Positions 26,398 through 34,535 of a stretch of DNA of 64,000 nucleotides are shown one piece after another. Numbering within the stretch: position 1 is the stretch's first letter; every line of letters begins with the position of its first letter. The notes beneath the pieces are model-generated. The model saw only the letters and a program-made list of their open reading frames with translations, did no database searches and was not told the origin of the DNA. Source of the stretch: JAMLHH01 sp037189845 (lineage in GTDB: Bacteria; Bacteroidota; Bacteroidia; Chitinophagales; JADIYW01); assembly GCA_037189845.1 (NCBI GenBank), contig JBBCIS010000001.1, forward strand, positions 716,041 to 780,040, in the 5' to 3' direction. The position numbers were made by a program, and so were the translations under genes.

Positions 26398-27273
26398 ATG
26401 GCTACTACAACTAAAAAACCGGAAGAAAAAAAGAAATATGACCACGAGGAGGTAAAAGTAAGAAGGGTTAATTTTTCCTTTGATAAAGAAACACCTCGTT
26501 TTTACTACAGAAATAATCCCTTCAGCACTCATTTTATCAATACTTTACATATCGTTTTCCCGACAGGAGAGCGGTTTTTTGTCAATTCAACCCTGAAGCA
26601 CCAGAAAACACTGACGGATGAAAAGCTGAAAAAGCAAGTCAGAAATTTTTGCGGACAAGAGGGTATTCACTCTGTGATGCATGAAAGATTCTGGAGCATT
26701 TTACGGGCAAACGGATACAATATAGAAGGCTATGAAGATCATATTGATAAGCTGCTGCATAAAATTGTTGCAAAAATTGAGATAGAAGGTACTAAAATTA
26801 ACAATATAGATTTGGCTGCAACAGTTTGCTTAGAACATTTTACAGCATTGTTCGGGCATGCGTTATTTAATCACGTTGATATCAATCCTGATGTTGCGCC
26901 GGAAGACATTGCAGAATTATTCCAGTGGCACGCAGCAGAAGAAATCGAGCACAAGCACGTAGCTTTTGATGTTTTCAAAACAGTAGATAAGGATGAGTAT
27001 GTCAAAAGAGCTGCAATTATGCCGATAGCAACAGTGATTTTATACTTTTATCTGAGCATAGGGACGATCATGCTGATGTACCAGGACAGAAAATATCTGA
27101 AGCTGACACAGCTACCGAAACAATTTTATCAGTTTGCAACAGGATTGTTTGCGGATTTGCATGGAGAAATGGCCGGAGAATTTTTAAAATTCTTTAAAAA
27201 AGATTTCCATCCTTCCGATTTGGATGATTATCACCTGGCGGAGAAATTCTTTGCAGATAAAGCGTATGCATAA
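26398..27273 (+). CDS. PF10118 family predicted metal-dependent hydrolase, copy 2
   Basis: A 291-residue paralogue of the preceding gene, with RNFCGQEGIHSVMHERFW, CLEHFTALFGHALF and WHAAEEIEHKHVAFDVF carrying the same Glu/His ligands. An N-terminal Lys/Glu-rich extension (about 20 residues) is absent from copy 1. Its own 127-base leader lacks the palindrome. Tandem duplication followed by divergence is the simplest reading. Substrate unknown. Confidence 0.82.
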   Translation: MATTTKKPEEKKKYDHEEVKVRRVNFSFDKETPRFYYRNNPFSTHFINTLHIVFPTGERFFVNSTLKHQKTLTDEKLKKQVRNFCGQEGIHSVMHERFWSILRANGYNIEGYEDHIDKLLHKIVAKIEIEGTKINNIDLAATVCLEHFTALFGHALFNHVDINPDVAPEDIAELFQWHAAEEIEHKHVAFDVFKTVDKDEYVKRAAIMPIATVILYFYLSIGTIMLMYQDRKYLKLTQLPKQFYQFATGLFADLHGEMAGEFLKFFKKDFHPSDLDDYHLAEKFFADKAYA

Positions 27274-27300
27274 TATTTGTTTAAGGTCTAAAGTTTGATG

Positions 27301-27318
27301 TTCAAAGTTTGATAACGC
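27301..27318. repeat. Direct repeat, left copy (TTCAAAGTTTGATAACGC)
   Basis: It matches 27862-27879 (TTCAAAGTTGGCTAACGC) at 16 of 18 positions in direct orientation. The pair flanks the lipoprotein gene 27378-27785. Confidence 0.4.
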
Positions 27319-27377
27319 GTCTGCCATCAACGAAAACGGAGGTCGGTTGTCTGTGGTCTTTTTTCGAGGTAAAACCC

Positions 27378-27785
27378 ATGAAATCAATCTGCTTTTTCTT
27401 TATACTTTTTATCATATCCTGCTCTACTGCAGTGAAAAAAGAATGTATTTCTGTAGATATTTCCAAGCATGGGCTTTTGGAAAAATGGAGGGCTGATTCC
27501 ACGGGTTGTTTGGGTGACCGCCTCCAAATCATCAAGGATGGACAGGTGGATTTAAACGAATGGATAGGTTTCGGTGTGGAATGTTTAGAAAATACATTGG
27601 GAAATCCCGACCCGATTTATAGCATAAGGGATCAGACCTATACGGATTATGTCTATTTTGTTACCTGCAAATATAGCCCGCCCTTTTTAGACCAAGACAG
27701 TATTATCAATAGTGAAGCGACTTTATTGGTGATGCATCTTGACATGAGTCATCAGGTGTATCGTTATAGCGTAGTGACTCCCTGA
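27378..27785 (+). CDS. Hypothetical lipoprotein in a repeat-flanked segment
   Basis: A 135-residue lipoprotein from ATG 27378 (MKSICFFFILFIISC, Cys15); the frame extends upstream but without a signal-peptide-like start. The mature part has WRADSTGCLGDRL, GFGVECLENTLGNPDP and YVYFVTCKYSPPFL, with four cysteines that could form disulfides. No family is recognised. The gene is framed by two similar sequences, 27301-27318 and 27862-27879, suggesting it entered as a unit. Confidence 0.65.
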   Translation: MKSICFFFILFIISCSTAVKKECISVDISKHGLLEKWRADSTGCLGDRLQIIKDGQVDLNEWIGFGVECLENTLGNPDPIYSIRDQTYTDYVYFVTCKYSPPFLDQDSIINSEATLLVMHLDMSHQVYRYSVVTP

Positions 27786-27864
27786 TTATCGGGAAGCTCC
27801 CCAAACACCTTGAATTGTTTAATACCTGAAGCATAACCTTTCGACTGCTCGGGGTTAAGTGTTC

Positions 27865-27907
27865 AAAGTTGGCTAACGCAAGGATTTTTCGTGCGTAAGC
27901 CAACTTT
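27865..27907. repeat. Long hairpin with direct-repeat right copy
   Basis: Arms 27865-27880 and 27892-27907 pair over 16 positions with one mismatch, loop AGGATTTTTCG. The outer arm touches the stop codon of the convergent BtuF-like gene at 27906. No T run follows on either strand. The left arm contains the direct repeat copy 27862-27879, so it may be a recombination-site-like element as well as a transcript end. Confidence 0.45.
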
Positions 27908-28685
27908 AAACCAAAAACTTTCTGAAATATTCAGCAGAATACAGTACCATACTGCCATGCCAGGAAAAGTATTCTCCATTCACCAGTAAAACCTTAGTGT
28001 CGGGCAGTAACTGCTGAAATTCTTCTACGTGTTTTTGCTTAAAAGGATATGGCTCAGTAGAGAGCAGAAGATATTCCGGTTGAGCTGTAATGATATCTTC
28101 TATTTCAATAGTAGGATATCTGTTCTGGTCTTGAAAAAGGTTGTTGAAACCAATATGCTGCAATATATCGTGGATGAAAGTATCGTGTCCTATGGTCATA
28201 TACGGAGCTTTCCAAATCAGATATATAGCAGTTCTTTGCTGAAAGAGATTTTTGACTTCCTGCATGGAAGCTGCAATCTGTTTATTGATTCTTCCGGCGA
28301 GAGCTGATTGTTTTGTCAATGTTCCCAAAAGTTGAATCAGGCGGGCGTTGTCTTCCAGATTCTTAGTGACAGTAACAATAGTGGGAATTCCTGCATTTTT
28401 CAGGCTCTCAAAGATTTCTAAAGTATTTTCTTCCTGATTACAGATAACCAGATCAGGCCGGCTCTCAATTATTTTATCCAGGTGAATTTGTTTGGTTCCA
28501 CCTACAATAGGTATTGAGGCAACCTGCGTTTTTGGTAAAATACAGAATTTGGTTCTGCCCACCAGAAGATGCGCACTGTGTAAATCGAAAAAAGTATAGG
28601 TAACAGATGGTACTAATGAAATGATCCGTTGAGGAGTTTTTTCAAAGTGAAAGGATTGCCCGATGTCATCTGTGAAGTGGATCAT
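27906..28685 (-). CDS. BtuF-like helical-backbone metal receptor domain protein
   Basis: A 259-residue periplasmic-binding type 2 (BtuF/FecB) fold: PQRIISLVPSVTYTFFDL, LVGRTKFC, VGGTKQIHLDKIIESRPDLVICNQEEN, a long helix about 130-150, and IEIEDIITAQPEYLLLSTEPYPF. It begins MIHFTDDIGQSFHF with no signal peptide or lipobox, so unlike transport receptors it should stay in the cytoplasm unless the start is missed; the frame upstream gives no signal peptide. Related unexported versions occur in Bacteroidota. Cobalamin, haem or metal binding is possible. Confidence 0.8.
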   Translation of the reverse strand: MIHFTDDIGQSFHFEKTPQRIISLVPSVTYTFFDLHSAHLLVGRTKFCILPKTQVASIPIVGGTKQIHLDKIIESRPDLVICNQEENTLEIFESLKNAGIPTIVTVTKNLEDNARLIQLLGTLTKQSALAGRINKQIAASMQEVKNLFQQRTAIYLIWKAPYMTIGHDTFIHDILQHIGFNNLFQDQNRYPTIEIEDIITAQPEYLLLSTEPYPFKQKHVEEFQQLLPDTKVLLVNGEYFSWHGSMVLYSAEYFRKFLV

Positions 28686-28724
28686 TTTGATTAAAGATTA
28701 TGTCAAACCTTGTGTCTGTTATAC

Positions 28725-29040
28725 AACTAAAATAAGATGTTTTGTTAAATTATAGAAATGTTTTATGGATTTAGTATAACCATTTGACATATAATTACTT
28801 GTGATTAAATTGTGTTATACAAGGAAAAAAGTATCGGCTGTGTCATAAATAAGCTGATGAGAATTAAAGGAGATGTGCTCACCAGCATGACTTCTAATAA
28901 TTATATCATTCTGAAAGAATCTAAAATTGCAAACTTATGACACTACCGAAAGTCTTTGGCTCCAAACTCTTTATCAAACCAGTCTTGAAGAGTTAGTATC
29001 TGCTCACAACTTCTACTGACTATTAGACTCTGCTCCTCAT
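28725..29040 (+). repeat. Decayed IS left end, copy 1
   Basis: About 310 bases alignable with 30772-31090: shared blocks include ACAACTAAAATAAG, GGCTGTGTCATAAATAAGCT, TTTGGCTCCAAACTCT and CACAACTTCTAC. It consists of a noncoding IS end followed by the transposase start. The two copies differ by many substitutions and small indels, so they are old. Confidence 0.65.
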
Positions 29041-29424
29041 TAGTATCTCATGACCGCTCCATATTACGATACAGAAGAGCAGGAGAGCATTGATCCGTTT
29101 GTTTTCTTCAAGATACTGGTAGGCTACCTGAATAATCTGTCGGGCGATTGAGCCTTGATATCCTTTTGTCCTGATAGCTTGTCTATCCGCTTGTTTTTGG
29201 GGGTATATCTGGATGAGGGTTTGCTCTAGCATAGTACGGATCAGCAGGACGTGTCAATTGTCCGGAGAAGGTTTTTCTGAGTTTTTTTAGAGAGGTGCTG
29301 AGTAAGTGTGCCTCCAAAGGTATGGGTTTTGTCCAACCACACTCATTACAGTGCTACTGATCCGGATGCCAAAATTTCCATCAAACCGGGCAACCTTGTC
29401 AATTGAACTATGTCAATCAACGGG
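28937..29424 (+). pseudogene. Decayed IS1182-family transposase
   Basis: Translating across frames gives TLPKVFGSKLF, then FEELVSxHNFY-like sequence, TAPYYDTEEQESIDPFVFFK, ILVGYLNNLSGD, SFCPDSLSIRLFLG, HST and, after an internal gap, HYSATDPDAKISIKPG. These are successive conserved blocks of IS1182-type DDE transposases. The frame is broken by a missing T near 28970, several stop codons and a deletion of about 70 codons before the HYSATDPDA block. The element is dead. The open frames on the opposite strand here are shadows. Confidence 0.75.
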
Positions 29425-29553
29425 CGTAGGGGAGGGAACACAAAAGTTTGCGCGGGATAAATACCTGAAAGTCTGACAGGGCTTTCTGCCGGCGCACCCC
29501 TGCCTTGTGCCAAACCGTTTATTATCGGCTGATTTCTTGTGTTGCTTCCATTC
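29425..29553 (-). repeat. GC-rich palindromic spacer downstream of the acyltransferase (element C)
   Basis: A stretch much richer in G and C than its surroundings, directly after the acyltransferase stop. AGGGG at 29428-29432 can pair with CCCCT at 29497-29501 and GAAAG (29466-29470) with CTTTC (29482-29486). Its position matches that of the better-defined elements at 34365 and 35491, but sequence similarity to them is weak. Confidence 0.3.
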
Positions 29554-30525
29554 TCATTTTGGGGTATACTTCCCAATTAATATTGGAAAATATTTATTAC
29601 AAATCCAAATACATCCGCCAAAAAACAGCATGATAAAGCAAGTGTATAGTAAGTTGATTAAGATATTATTTACTGGATAAATAGTTTCCAGAATACTAAT
29701 GAAAAAATCATGAAATCCTATCATCAGCAATGTTCCCATTGAGATTGTTTTCACAAAAGAATTTCTCTTATTGAATAGGTTTTTCATAACAGAAAGAAAC
29801 AATAGTGAAATTCCAACTGCCACCATATAAAATAGTATCAAACTTTTACCATAAACACTTCGAAAAGTATTCACGTCGCCATTGAAAGTAGCAACCGCAA
29901 CACAAATTATTCCTATACTTACTAACAACCACATCATCTTCTTGCTTAATATTCTGTCATCTTTTTTTAAGTATATACCCCAAATAAAAAACGGCAATAA
30001 TAAACAAGTGGTTGCTAACTGAAAATAATCAGTATTGGAAACATTTAATTGAAGTAGTTTTATAAAAACTGTAACACATATAGATAGTATTGTTAGTAGT
30101 AAATATGTGATTTTTGTATTGTATTTTATTGTATGTACTAATGAAAATAAGCACCTCATTGTAAAAATTGTAATTATAAACCACATAATTCTGAAATTGG
30201 ATGGTAACATTTCTTGTTGTCCTAATATAATATATTTGAATTCTGATATGTGCAACTTTCCTATGAGCAAATAGATAGAAACAAGAATGATGTTGTATAT
30301 TAGATATGGAATTATTAGGCAATAAAAGGAACGAATGAATTCTTGTTTGAAAGTAATCGGTTTGAATAAAAAACCAGATATAATGACAAACAAAGGCATA
30401 TGAAAGCAGTATATTAATTCTCTCAAATATGGTATGGATATAGACATATGTCCCATAACAACCAATGTCATACCAAAAAACTTAGTCGAATCTATCCAAT
30501 ACAGTCTGTCATTTGTTATAGTCAT
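29554..30525 (-). CDS. Acyltransferase family 3 membrane protein
   Basis: A 323-residue integral membrane protein with about ten hydrophobic helices. The N-terminal RLYWIDSTKFFGMTLVVMGHM and the following CFHMPLFVIISGFLF segment are the acyltransferase-3 signature, with the catalytic histidine in VMGHM. Such enzymes O-acylate sugars of lipopolysaccharide, capsule or exopolysaccharide. The gene is clearly more AT-rich than the core genes and is flanked on both sides by decayed IS ends, so it was probably acquired by transfer. Confidence 0.87.
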   Translation of the reverse strand: MTITNDRLYWIDSTKFFGMTLVVMGHMSISIPYLRELIYCFHMPLFVIISGFLFKPITFKQEFIRSFYCLIIPYLIYNIILVSIYLLIGKLHISEFKYIILGQQEMLPSNFRIMWFIITIFTMRCLFSLVHTIKYNTKITYLLLTILSICVTVFIKLLQLNVSNTDYFQLATTCLLLPFFIWGIYLKKDDRILSKKMMWLLVSIGIICVAVATFNGDVNTFRSVYGKSLILFYMVAVGISLLFLSVMKNLFNKRNSFVKTISMGTLLMIGFHDFFISILETIYPVNNILINLLYTCFIMLFFGGCIWICNKYFPILIGKYTPK

Positions 30526-30771
30526 ATATTTTTTAGTTATTTAGTTAATGTATCTTGCATTGTGCTTAGTCGCACCGCTTGCAGATAACATTTTGGGTAT
30601 TGTCAAAGGCAAATCGAAGCAATAAGTTCCGATTTTACATCGAGGCTAGTCAAAACGAATTTATATGAGATGAATTTATGAAAAAAAGCGAATATAATTC
30701 GTTTTTGGCGAGTAAGGAAGCACAAACTTTTAATTTAGTGCGTTCGCGCCGCGTTTGGCAATATCTTGTCT
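30526..30771. other. Spacer with possible cassette-boundary element (element D)
   Basis: No gene is seen. CGCACCGCTTGCAGATAAC (about 30573-30591) and CGCGCCGCGTTTGGCAATATC (about 30747-30767) resemble one another in direct orientation and bracket an AT-rich stretch. It lies just before the acyltransferase start, that is downstream of whatever gene once preceded it. Confidence 0.3.
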
Positions 30772-31090
30772 ATTGCACAACTAAAATAAGCTGTTTTGTT
30801 AAATTATGAAATTTTTCATGTCTTTAGTGTGTTCTATTTGATGTATAATTATTTGTGATTAAATGTGTTATGTAATGTAAAGAAAGTATTGGCTGTGTCA
30901 TAAATAAGCTGATAAAATTAAGGAGGTATGCCTACCAGCGTGACATTCTACTAATTATGTCATTCTGAAAGAATCTATAATTGCAAATTTATGACACTAT
31001 CGAAAGTATTTGGCTCCAAACTCTTTTATCAAACCAGTTTTGAAGAGTTGGTGTCTGTTCACAACTTCTACCGACGATTATACTCTGAGA
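30772..31090 (+). repeat. Decayed IS left end, copy 2
   Basis: Counterpart of 28725-29040 in the same orientation. It ends abruptly about 100 bases into the transposase, where sequence resembling a PorT-type barrel gene begins. The two copies lie on either side of the acyltransferase gene. Confidence 0.6.
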
Positions 31091-31122
31091 TTAAGGATCA
31101 ACGATCGATAACTTATCTCTAA
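30991..31122 (+). pseudogene. Truncated IS1182-family transposase N-terminus
   Basis: An uninterrupted 43-codon frame, TLSKVFGSKLFYQTSFEELV and then SVHNFYRRLYSEI, matches the start of IS1182-type transposases and the broken copy at 28937 (it retains the T that the other copy lost). The last ten or so codons run into unrelated sequence. Only a fragment; not functional. Confidence 0.6.
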
Positions 31123-31400
31123 TAATACTGGAAGATTAATATAGTTAAATCTGAAACTCGAAGTTACGTTAAGGTTTAAATTCACTGGTTGTCCATCTAA
31201 GAATACATCGCTACTATATCTTTGCTTAACCTCCTTGCATAAAAAAAGTAATTATAGTTGCAATCCTAGAAACTTATTGAAAGTTATATTGACAAGACCT
31301 CCGGCATGAAAGTCAAAAGCTGTTCCATCGATCGCATATTTATAGAAGTTCCATATGCAGATGCTTTTAATTTGGAGATATTGGAAATAGACATCAGATA
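31108..31400 (-). pseudogene. Broken PorT-family outer-membrane protein gene
   Basis: Reading the minus strand across frames gives SISNISKLKASAYGTSI, then DGTAFDFHAGGLVNITFNKF with LGLQL, and SSDVFLDGQPVNLNLNV with FRFNYINLPVLLEISY. These are in order the conserved parts of a PorT-type barrel (KAGVN-like start, FHAG strand, ELLF region, NYINLPVL strand). At least two frameshifts are needed, and the 3' part is missing where the IS fragment starts. Not annotated by single-frame reading. Confidence 0.6.
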
Positions 31401-31632
31401 GCTGATTGAGAGTAGTCTATATTAACAACTTATTTTTTATTCACTCAAAATCTCAAATAATTTGTATTATCTAAATGGTTTGATCAAACAGAGATGTTGT
31501 GTTCTTTCACTGTAATTATATTCAAGTGTCTGTAAGTCGGAAAAAAGCTAATAAATTACAATTGAGTAATTATTTTGACTCTGCAGCTATGGTTATATTT
31601 AATCTTAACGAATGAATATTTTCTAATAAATA
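31401..31632. other. Spacer between broken PorT gene and cupin gene
   Basis: AT-rich, with no frame, repeat or hairpin that could be supported. Confidence 0.4.
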
Positions 31633-32184
31633 TCAAAACGATTTGCAATGAATGACATTTTTTATTGAGTTTGCCTTCACTAAGCCAAACATTTTACCCC
31701 AAAAAGCTAAGATTGGGAAAACCATCTTCTGTATAAAAAGTGGAAAATCTCCCAGGTAATACTCGCCTTTTAGCTGTCCTAAGATATAGGAAGCATCAAA
31801 CGCAGAAGGTAACCTAGAGCTGCTTCTATTGCTGGATTCTACCATTTCAGTCAGGAAATATTCTATTCCTAATGCCGGTGAAATGACAGAGCTGAAGGTG
31901 ACATCCTGGTCATTGATCGCATAATAAGTGTGCAAAGAATTGGGAGGAACAGAAAAAGTATCTCCGGCTTCTAAAATGATGTTTGCTCCGTCACAGATGA
32001 TACCAAGTTTTCCTACAAGAACTTCAAGCGTTTCGGTTTGTGAGTGATGGAAATGGGCAGGAGGACCGTCAGCATGTGCCGGGAGCTTTGTAATAATTTC
32101 TACAAATTCACCATTAGTATCTTCTGATGTTTTAACAAAAATTATTTTTTCACCTGTTGCCTTAAACTCTAGTAACTTATGCAT
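31633..32184 (-). CDS. Cupin-domain protein
   Basis: A 183-residue protein with one cupin_2 barrel: GPPAHFHHSQTETLEVLVGKLGI with metal-binding histidines, followed by AGDTFSVPPNSLHTYYA. The C-terminal 70 residues are helical and hydrophobic in part (FPLFIQKMVFPILAFWGKMFGLV), an extension seen in some cupin proteins of Bacteroidota. Enzymatic role unknown. A palindromic site at 32201-32226 lies just upstream of its start. Confidence 0.82.
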   Translation of the reverse strand: MHKLLEFKATGEKIIFVKTSEDTNGEFVEIITKLPAHADGPPAHFHHSQTETLEVLVGKLGIICDGANIILEAGDTFSVPPNSLHTYYAINDQDVTFSSVISPALGIEYFLTEMVESSNRSSSRLPSAFDASYILGQLKGEYYLGDFPLFIQKMVFPILAFWGKMFGLVKANSIKNVIHCKSF

Positions 32185-32200
32185 TCTGATCTGTTTTAAA

Positions 32201-32226
32201 AATAATACCTCAAACTAAGTATTATT
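32201..32226. promoter_or_regulatory. Inverted repeat ahead of the cupin gene
   Basis: AATAATAC (32201-32208) and GTATTATT (32219-32226) are exact inverted repeats 10 bases apart, centred about 30 bases before the cupin ATG on the minus strand. Suits a dimeric HxlR/MarR/TetR-type operator; it is AT-rich, so chance is not excluded. Confidence 0.4.
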
Positions 32227-32362
32227 AAAAAGAACATACGATACCAAGGCTGATTTGTTTACAAACAGAATGTCTTTAAGAATTTTTTAAGTCTTTTTTA
32301 GAAATGATTTGACAATTATCACCATTTAGTAGCCTAAAACTAAAACTAAACGTGGGGCATTT

Positions 32363-32700
32363 TTAGCAATCAGAAGTCGCACAGCTACTACAGATGTTGT
32401 TTGTTGTTCTTTTGTCAAATGGTTTCCAGTTTTCATCATACTCTGCATCATTATATGGCTTTCTGACATTGGGAATCATATTTTTTCTACAAGCTCCAGA
32501 TTCTGAGAAATTCTGTTGCGCTTGTCGTAATGATACAAGATTAGGTCCAATATCAAAGCCCGGGTCGTTAAGTTCGATGGTGTCATCTTCCCAAAAGCAA
32601 ACCGGGAAATTACCATATGAACCATCTGGCTCGGAATAAATGTTTTATACCTGCAACAAGGGCGAGCAAATTCAGGCTCATAAATATTGTTATTGGTAGA
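32363..32700 (-). pseudogene. Frameshifted CPCC cysteine-rich domain protein
   Basis: On the minus strand one frame reads YEPEFARPCCRYKTF and, from about 32640, another frame reads SEPDGSYGNFPVCFWEDD, then IELNDPGFDIGPNLVSLRQA, QQNFSESGACRKNMIPNVR and ends at a TAA at 32363-32365. Together this is the CPCC domain (PCC..YKT, CPVCFWEDD, NxVSLxxA, NFxxxGAC). A one-base change at about 32640 separates the halves, and the usual first Cys before PCC is an Arg. Either a pseudogene or a sequence error. Plus-strand open frames here are shadows. Confidence 0.62.
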
Positions 32701-32755
32701 CGATCGGAAATGATAGTATATAGCTGCCTGGGAAATACCTTTGTTGGCATAATTT

Positions 32756-32944
32756 TTATTCAGGTGATTTTTTATTTTTCTTCAGCATCAAAAATATTAC
32801 TACGATAAATGTAATGAGGTAAAGAAAACCTAATGCAGGTTTTTTGAATGTAAAGCTTTGAAAATCAAATTCCCGAAGCAATGCTAATCCTATCGGAAAT
32901 GCAATCAATGCGAAAATTAAGTTGAAGCCTATTTTGTCCTTCAT
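32756..32944 (-). CDS. Small membrane protein, two helices
   Basis: A 62-residue protein: MKDKIGFNLIFALIAFPIGLAL, a short loop (LREFDFQSFTFKKP) and ALGFLYLITFIVVIFLMLKK, ending KNKKSPE. Two hydrophobic helices with a positively charged tail indicate an inner-membrane protein. No family known. It lies within the run of minus-strand genes of the island. Confidence 0.6.
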   Translation of the reverse strand: MKDKIGFNLIFALIAFPIGLALLREFDFQSFTFKKPALGFLYLITFIVVIFLMLKKNKKSPE

Positions 32945-33057
32945 GGTATTATTGTTTTCTATGAATGAGCTCTTGCTGTTATAGTCTGTTTATCTATAAC
33001 TTACATTAAAACTCTTCTTTTGCAATAATAATTATTCCGGTTGTAATTGTTTCATAC

Positions 33058-33468
33058 TTAAGATGGTAGAACTCCTAATTGCCCTAATAATCCGATGTTG
33101 TCCATGATTATTCTGCTTTCACAAAATATATTGTTCCGCACAACATCAATTACAATTCCCCAAACTTCCACTTGCTTATTTGTTGGAGGTATACCCATGA
33201 ATTCACCTTGATGGGTTCCTGTCCACGTAAATCGGGTGACGACATTTTCGCCTTCTGCAATTTGTTCTTGTACCGTCCATTTCATATCCGGAAATCCGGT
33301 AAACATTGAATTAAGTGCAAATTTCAACCCTTCTCTTCCAGGCGTTTGTCCAGGGAATGGAATCTGTTCTATGAAATCTTCCGAAACTATCTCATTTGCT
33401 GCGTCCAGATTTTTGTTGTTAATTACTTCCTCAATAAAGTAACTGATTATTTTTCTACTTTCTTCCAT
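33058..33468 (-). CDS. SnoaL-like ester cyclase family protein
   Basis: A 136-residue protein with the SnoaL/NTF2 cone pattern: KIISYFIEEVINNKNLDAANEIVSEDFIEQIPFPGQTPGREG, MFTGFPDMKWTVQEQIAEGENVVTRFTWTGTHQGEFMGIPPT. The family includes polyketide cyclases and many small-molecule proteins of unknown substrate. It lies 94 bases beyond the AraC-type regulator start-to-stop boundary on the same strand and could be regulated by it. Confidence 0.85.
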   Translation of the reverse strand: MEESRKIISYFIEEVINNKNLDAANEIVSEDFIEQIPFPGQTPGREGLKFALNSMFTGFPDMKWTVQEQIAEGENVVTRFTWTGTHQGEFMGIPPTNKQVEVWGIVIDVVRNNIFCESRIIMDNIGLLGQLGVLPS

Positions 33469-33562
33469 AATTGTTTTTTGTATTTAAGAGTGATTTTGTT
33501 TTCTGATTACGATGCAAAATTTACAATACTTAAAATCCCTATAAATGTAAAAAATCGTTTTT

Positions 33563-34327
33563 CTACAAGAAGTGTTTGAATTTTTCAGGTGTGTCGCCCG
33601 TGAATTGTTTGAAGTCTTTGATAAAGTGAGCCTGGTCAAAGAAATTGTTTTCGTAGCAAATTTCTGTAAGTGATTTTGTTTTGCTCATATTGTCAAGAAC
33701 AGAATTAAAGCGAACAAAGGAAGCGAATTTTTTGGCAGTTGTTCCTACCACTTTTCTAAATCGTTTTTCAAATGGGCTTTGGCTGATGAATAATTTTTCG
33801 TTTATTTCTTTTACTCTGATTGTTCCATTACTTTGATAAATAAGTTTTACTGCTTCAATAATTAGTTTGTCGGTTTCAATGTCTTTAAGTTGAGTTAGCA
33901 AGAACTGTTCAACAACTTTTATTCGTTGGTTGTCGGTTGTTGCAATAGCTAATTTATCTTCAACTTCTTCCACTTTGTTTTTGTCAAAAATGTTGTCAAG
34001 CGAAAGAATTAAATCATAAAACTCGTTGGCTGGGTGCAAAGCAAAGTGAGTAAAACCAATTTCGGAAAAGTAGATTAAAATGATTCCGATGCCAGGCGAA
34101 TTTTTATAGACTTTGTAGCCGTCAGAAATAACCGTAATTACTGCTGATTCCAGTTTGCTTTCTGTATTGTCCTTTTTTGTTGCAAGTTGTCCTTTGTACT
34201 GGAAGCCAATAACCAAACCAGTAGATGGAAATATTTTGTATTCATTTTCAAATTCATTCTCCGCCACTACAAAATATTTGATGTAGGGTTTCAGTTTTTC
34301 TGTCGGAAGATGTTTGTCAAATTTCAT
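33563..34327 (-). CDS. AraC-family transcriptional regulator
   Basis: A 254-residue protein. The N-terminal 140 residues form a DUF6597-like sensor (HLPTEKLKPYIKYFVVAENE, YFSEIGFTHFALHPANEFYDL). The C-terminal HTH_18 domain has RVKEINEKLFISQSPFEKRFRKVVGTTAKKFASFVRF and then SLTEICYENNFFDQAHFIKDFKQFTGDTPEKF, the AraC signature. Probably controls itself and the SnoaL-like gene downstream. A palindromic cassette-like element precedes its start. Confidence 0.88.
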   Translation of the reverse strand: MKFDKHLPTEKLKPYIKYFVVAENEFENEYKIFPSTGLVIGFQYKGQLATKKDNTESKLESAVITVISDGYKVYKNSPGIGIILIYFSEIGFTHFALHPANEFYDLILSLDNIFDKNKVEEVEDKLAIATTDNQRIKVVEQFLLTQLKDIETDKLIIEAVKLIYQSNGTIRVKEINEKLFISQSPFEKRFRKVVGTTAKKFASFVRFNSVLDNMSKTKSLTEICYENNFFDQAHFIKDFKQFTGDTPEKFKHFL

Positions 34328-34364
34328 TGATATGTCTGTTGGCGTGGGTTTCGGTAAAATTGTC

Positions 34365-34494
34365 TACAAAGGTTCGGGGCTTTGCGAAGTGGTGGATTTT
34401 TACCACAAAACTTGATACGAAGCACACACTTCAAAGATAGTACAAATGTGTTTTCGAAGTACGAAACCCCGCCTTGCGTGTAGGTGCTGTTAGC
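34365..34494 (-). repeat. Long imperfect palindrome, element A
   Basis: Outer arms CTACA (34365-34369) with TGTAG (34479-34483) and CGGGG (34375-34379) with CCCCG (34467-34471) bracket inner hairpins such as GTGGT (34389-34393) with ACCAC (34402-34406). It starts on the minus strand with GCTAACAGC directly after the membrane-protein gene. Thirty-five bases, 34388-34422, align with 35516-35550 of element B, and TACAAATGT follows 19 bases later in both, so the two are homologous. No protein is called here; a 71-codon frame crossing it is a by-product. Confidence 0.6.
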
Positions 34495-34535
34495 AGCTGG
34501 CTTGCTGTTCGTCAGAAGTCGTGCTATTTGGAATA

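Noticed and set aside
29023..29576. Two minus-strand frames (29023-29232 and 29346-29576)
   Set aside because: The plus strand in this region translates, across frames, to conserved IS1182 transposase blocks, and the second frame covers the GC-rich spacer.
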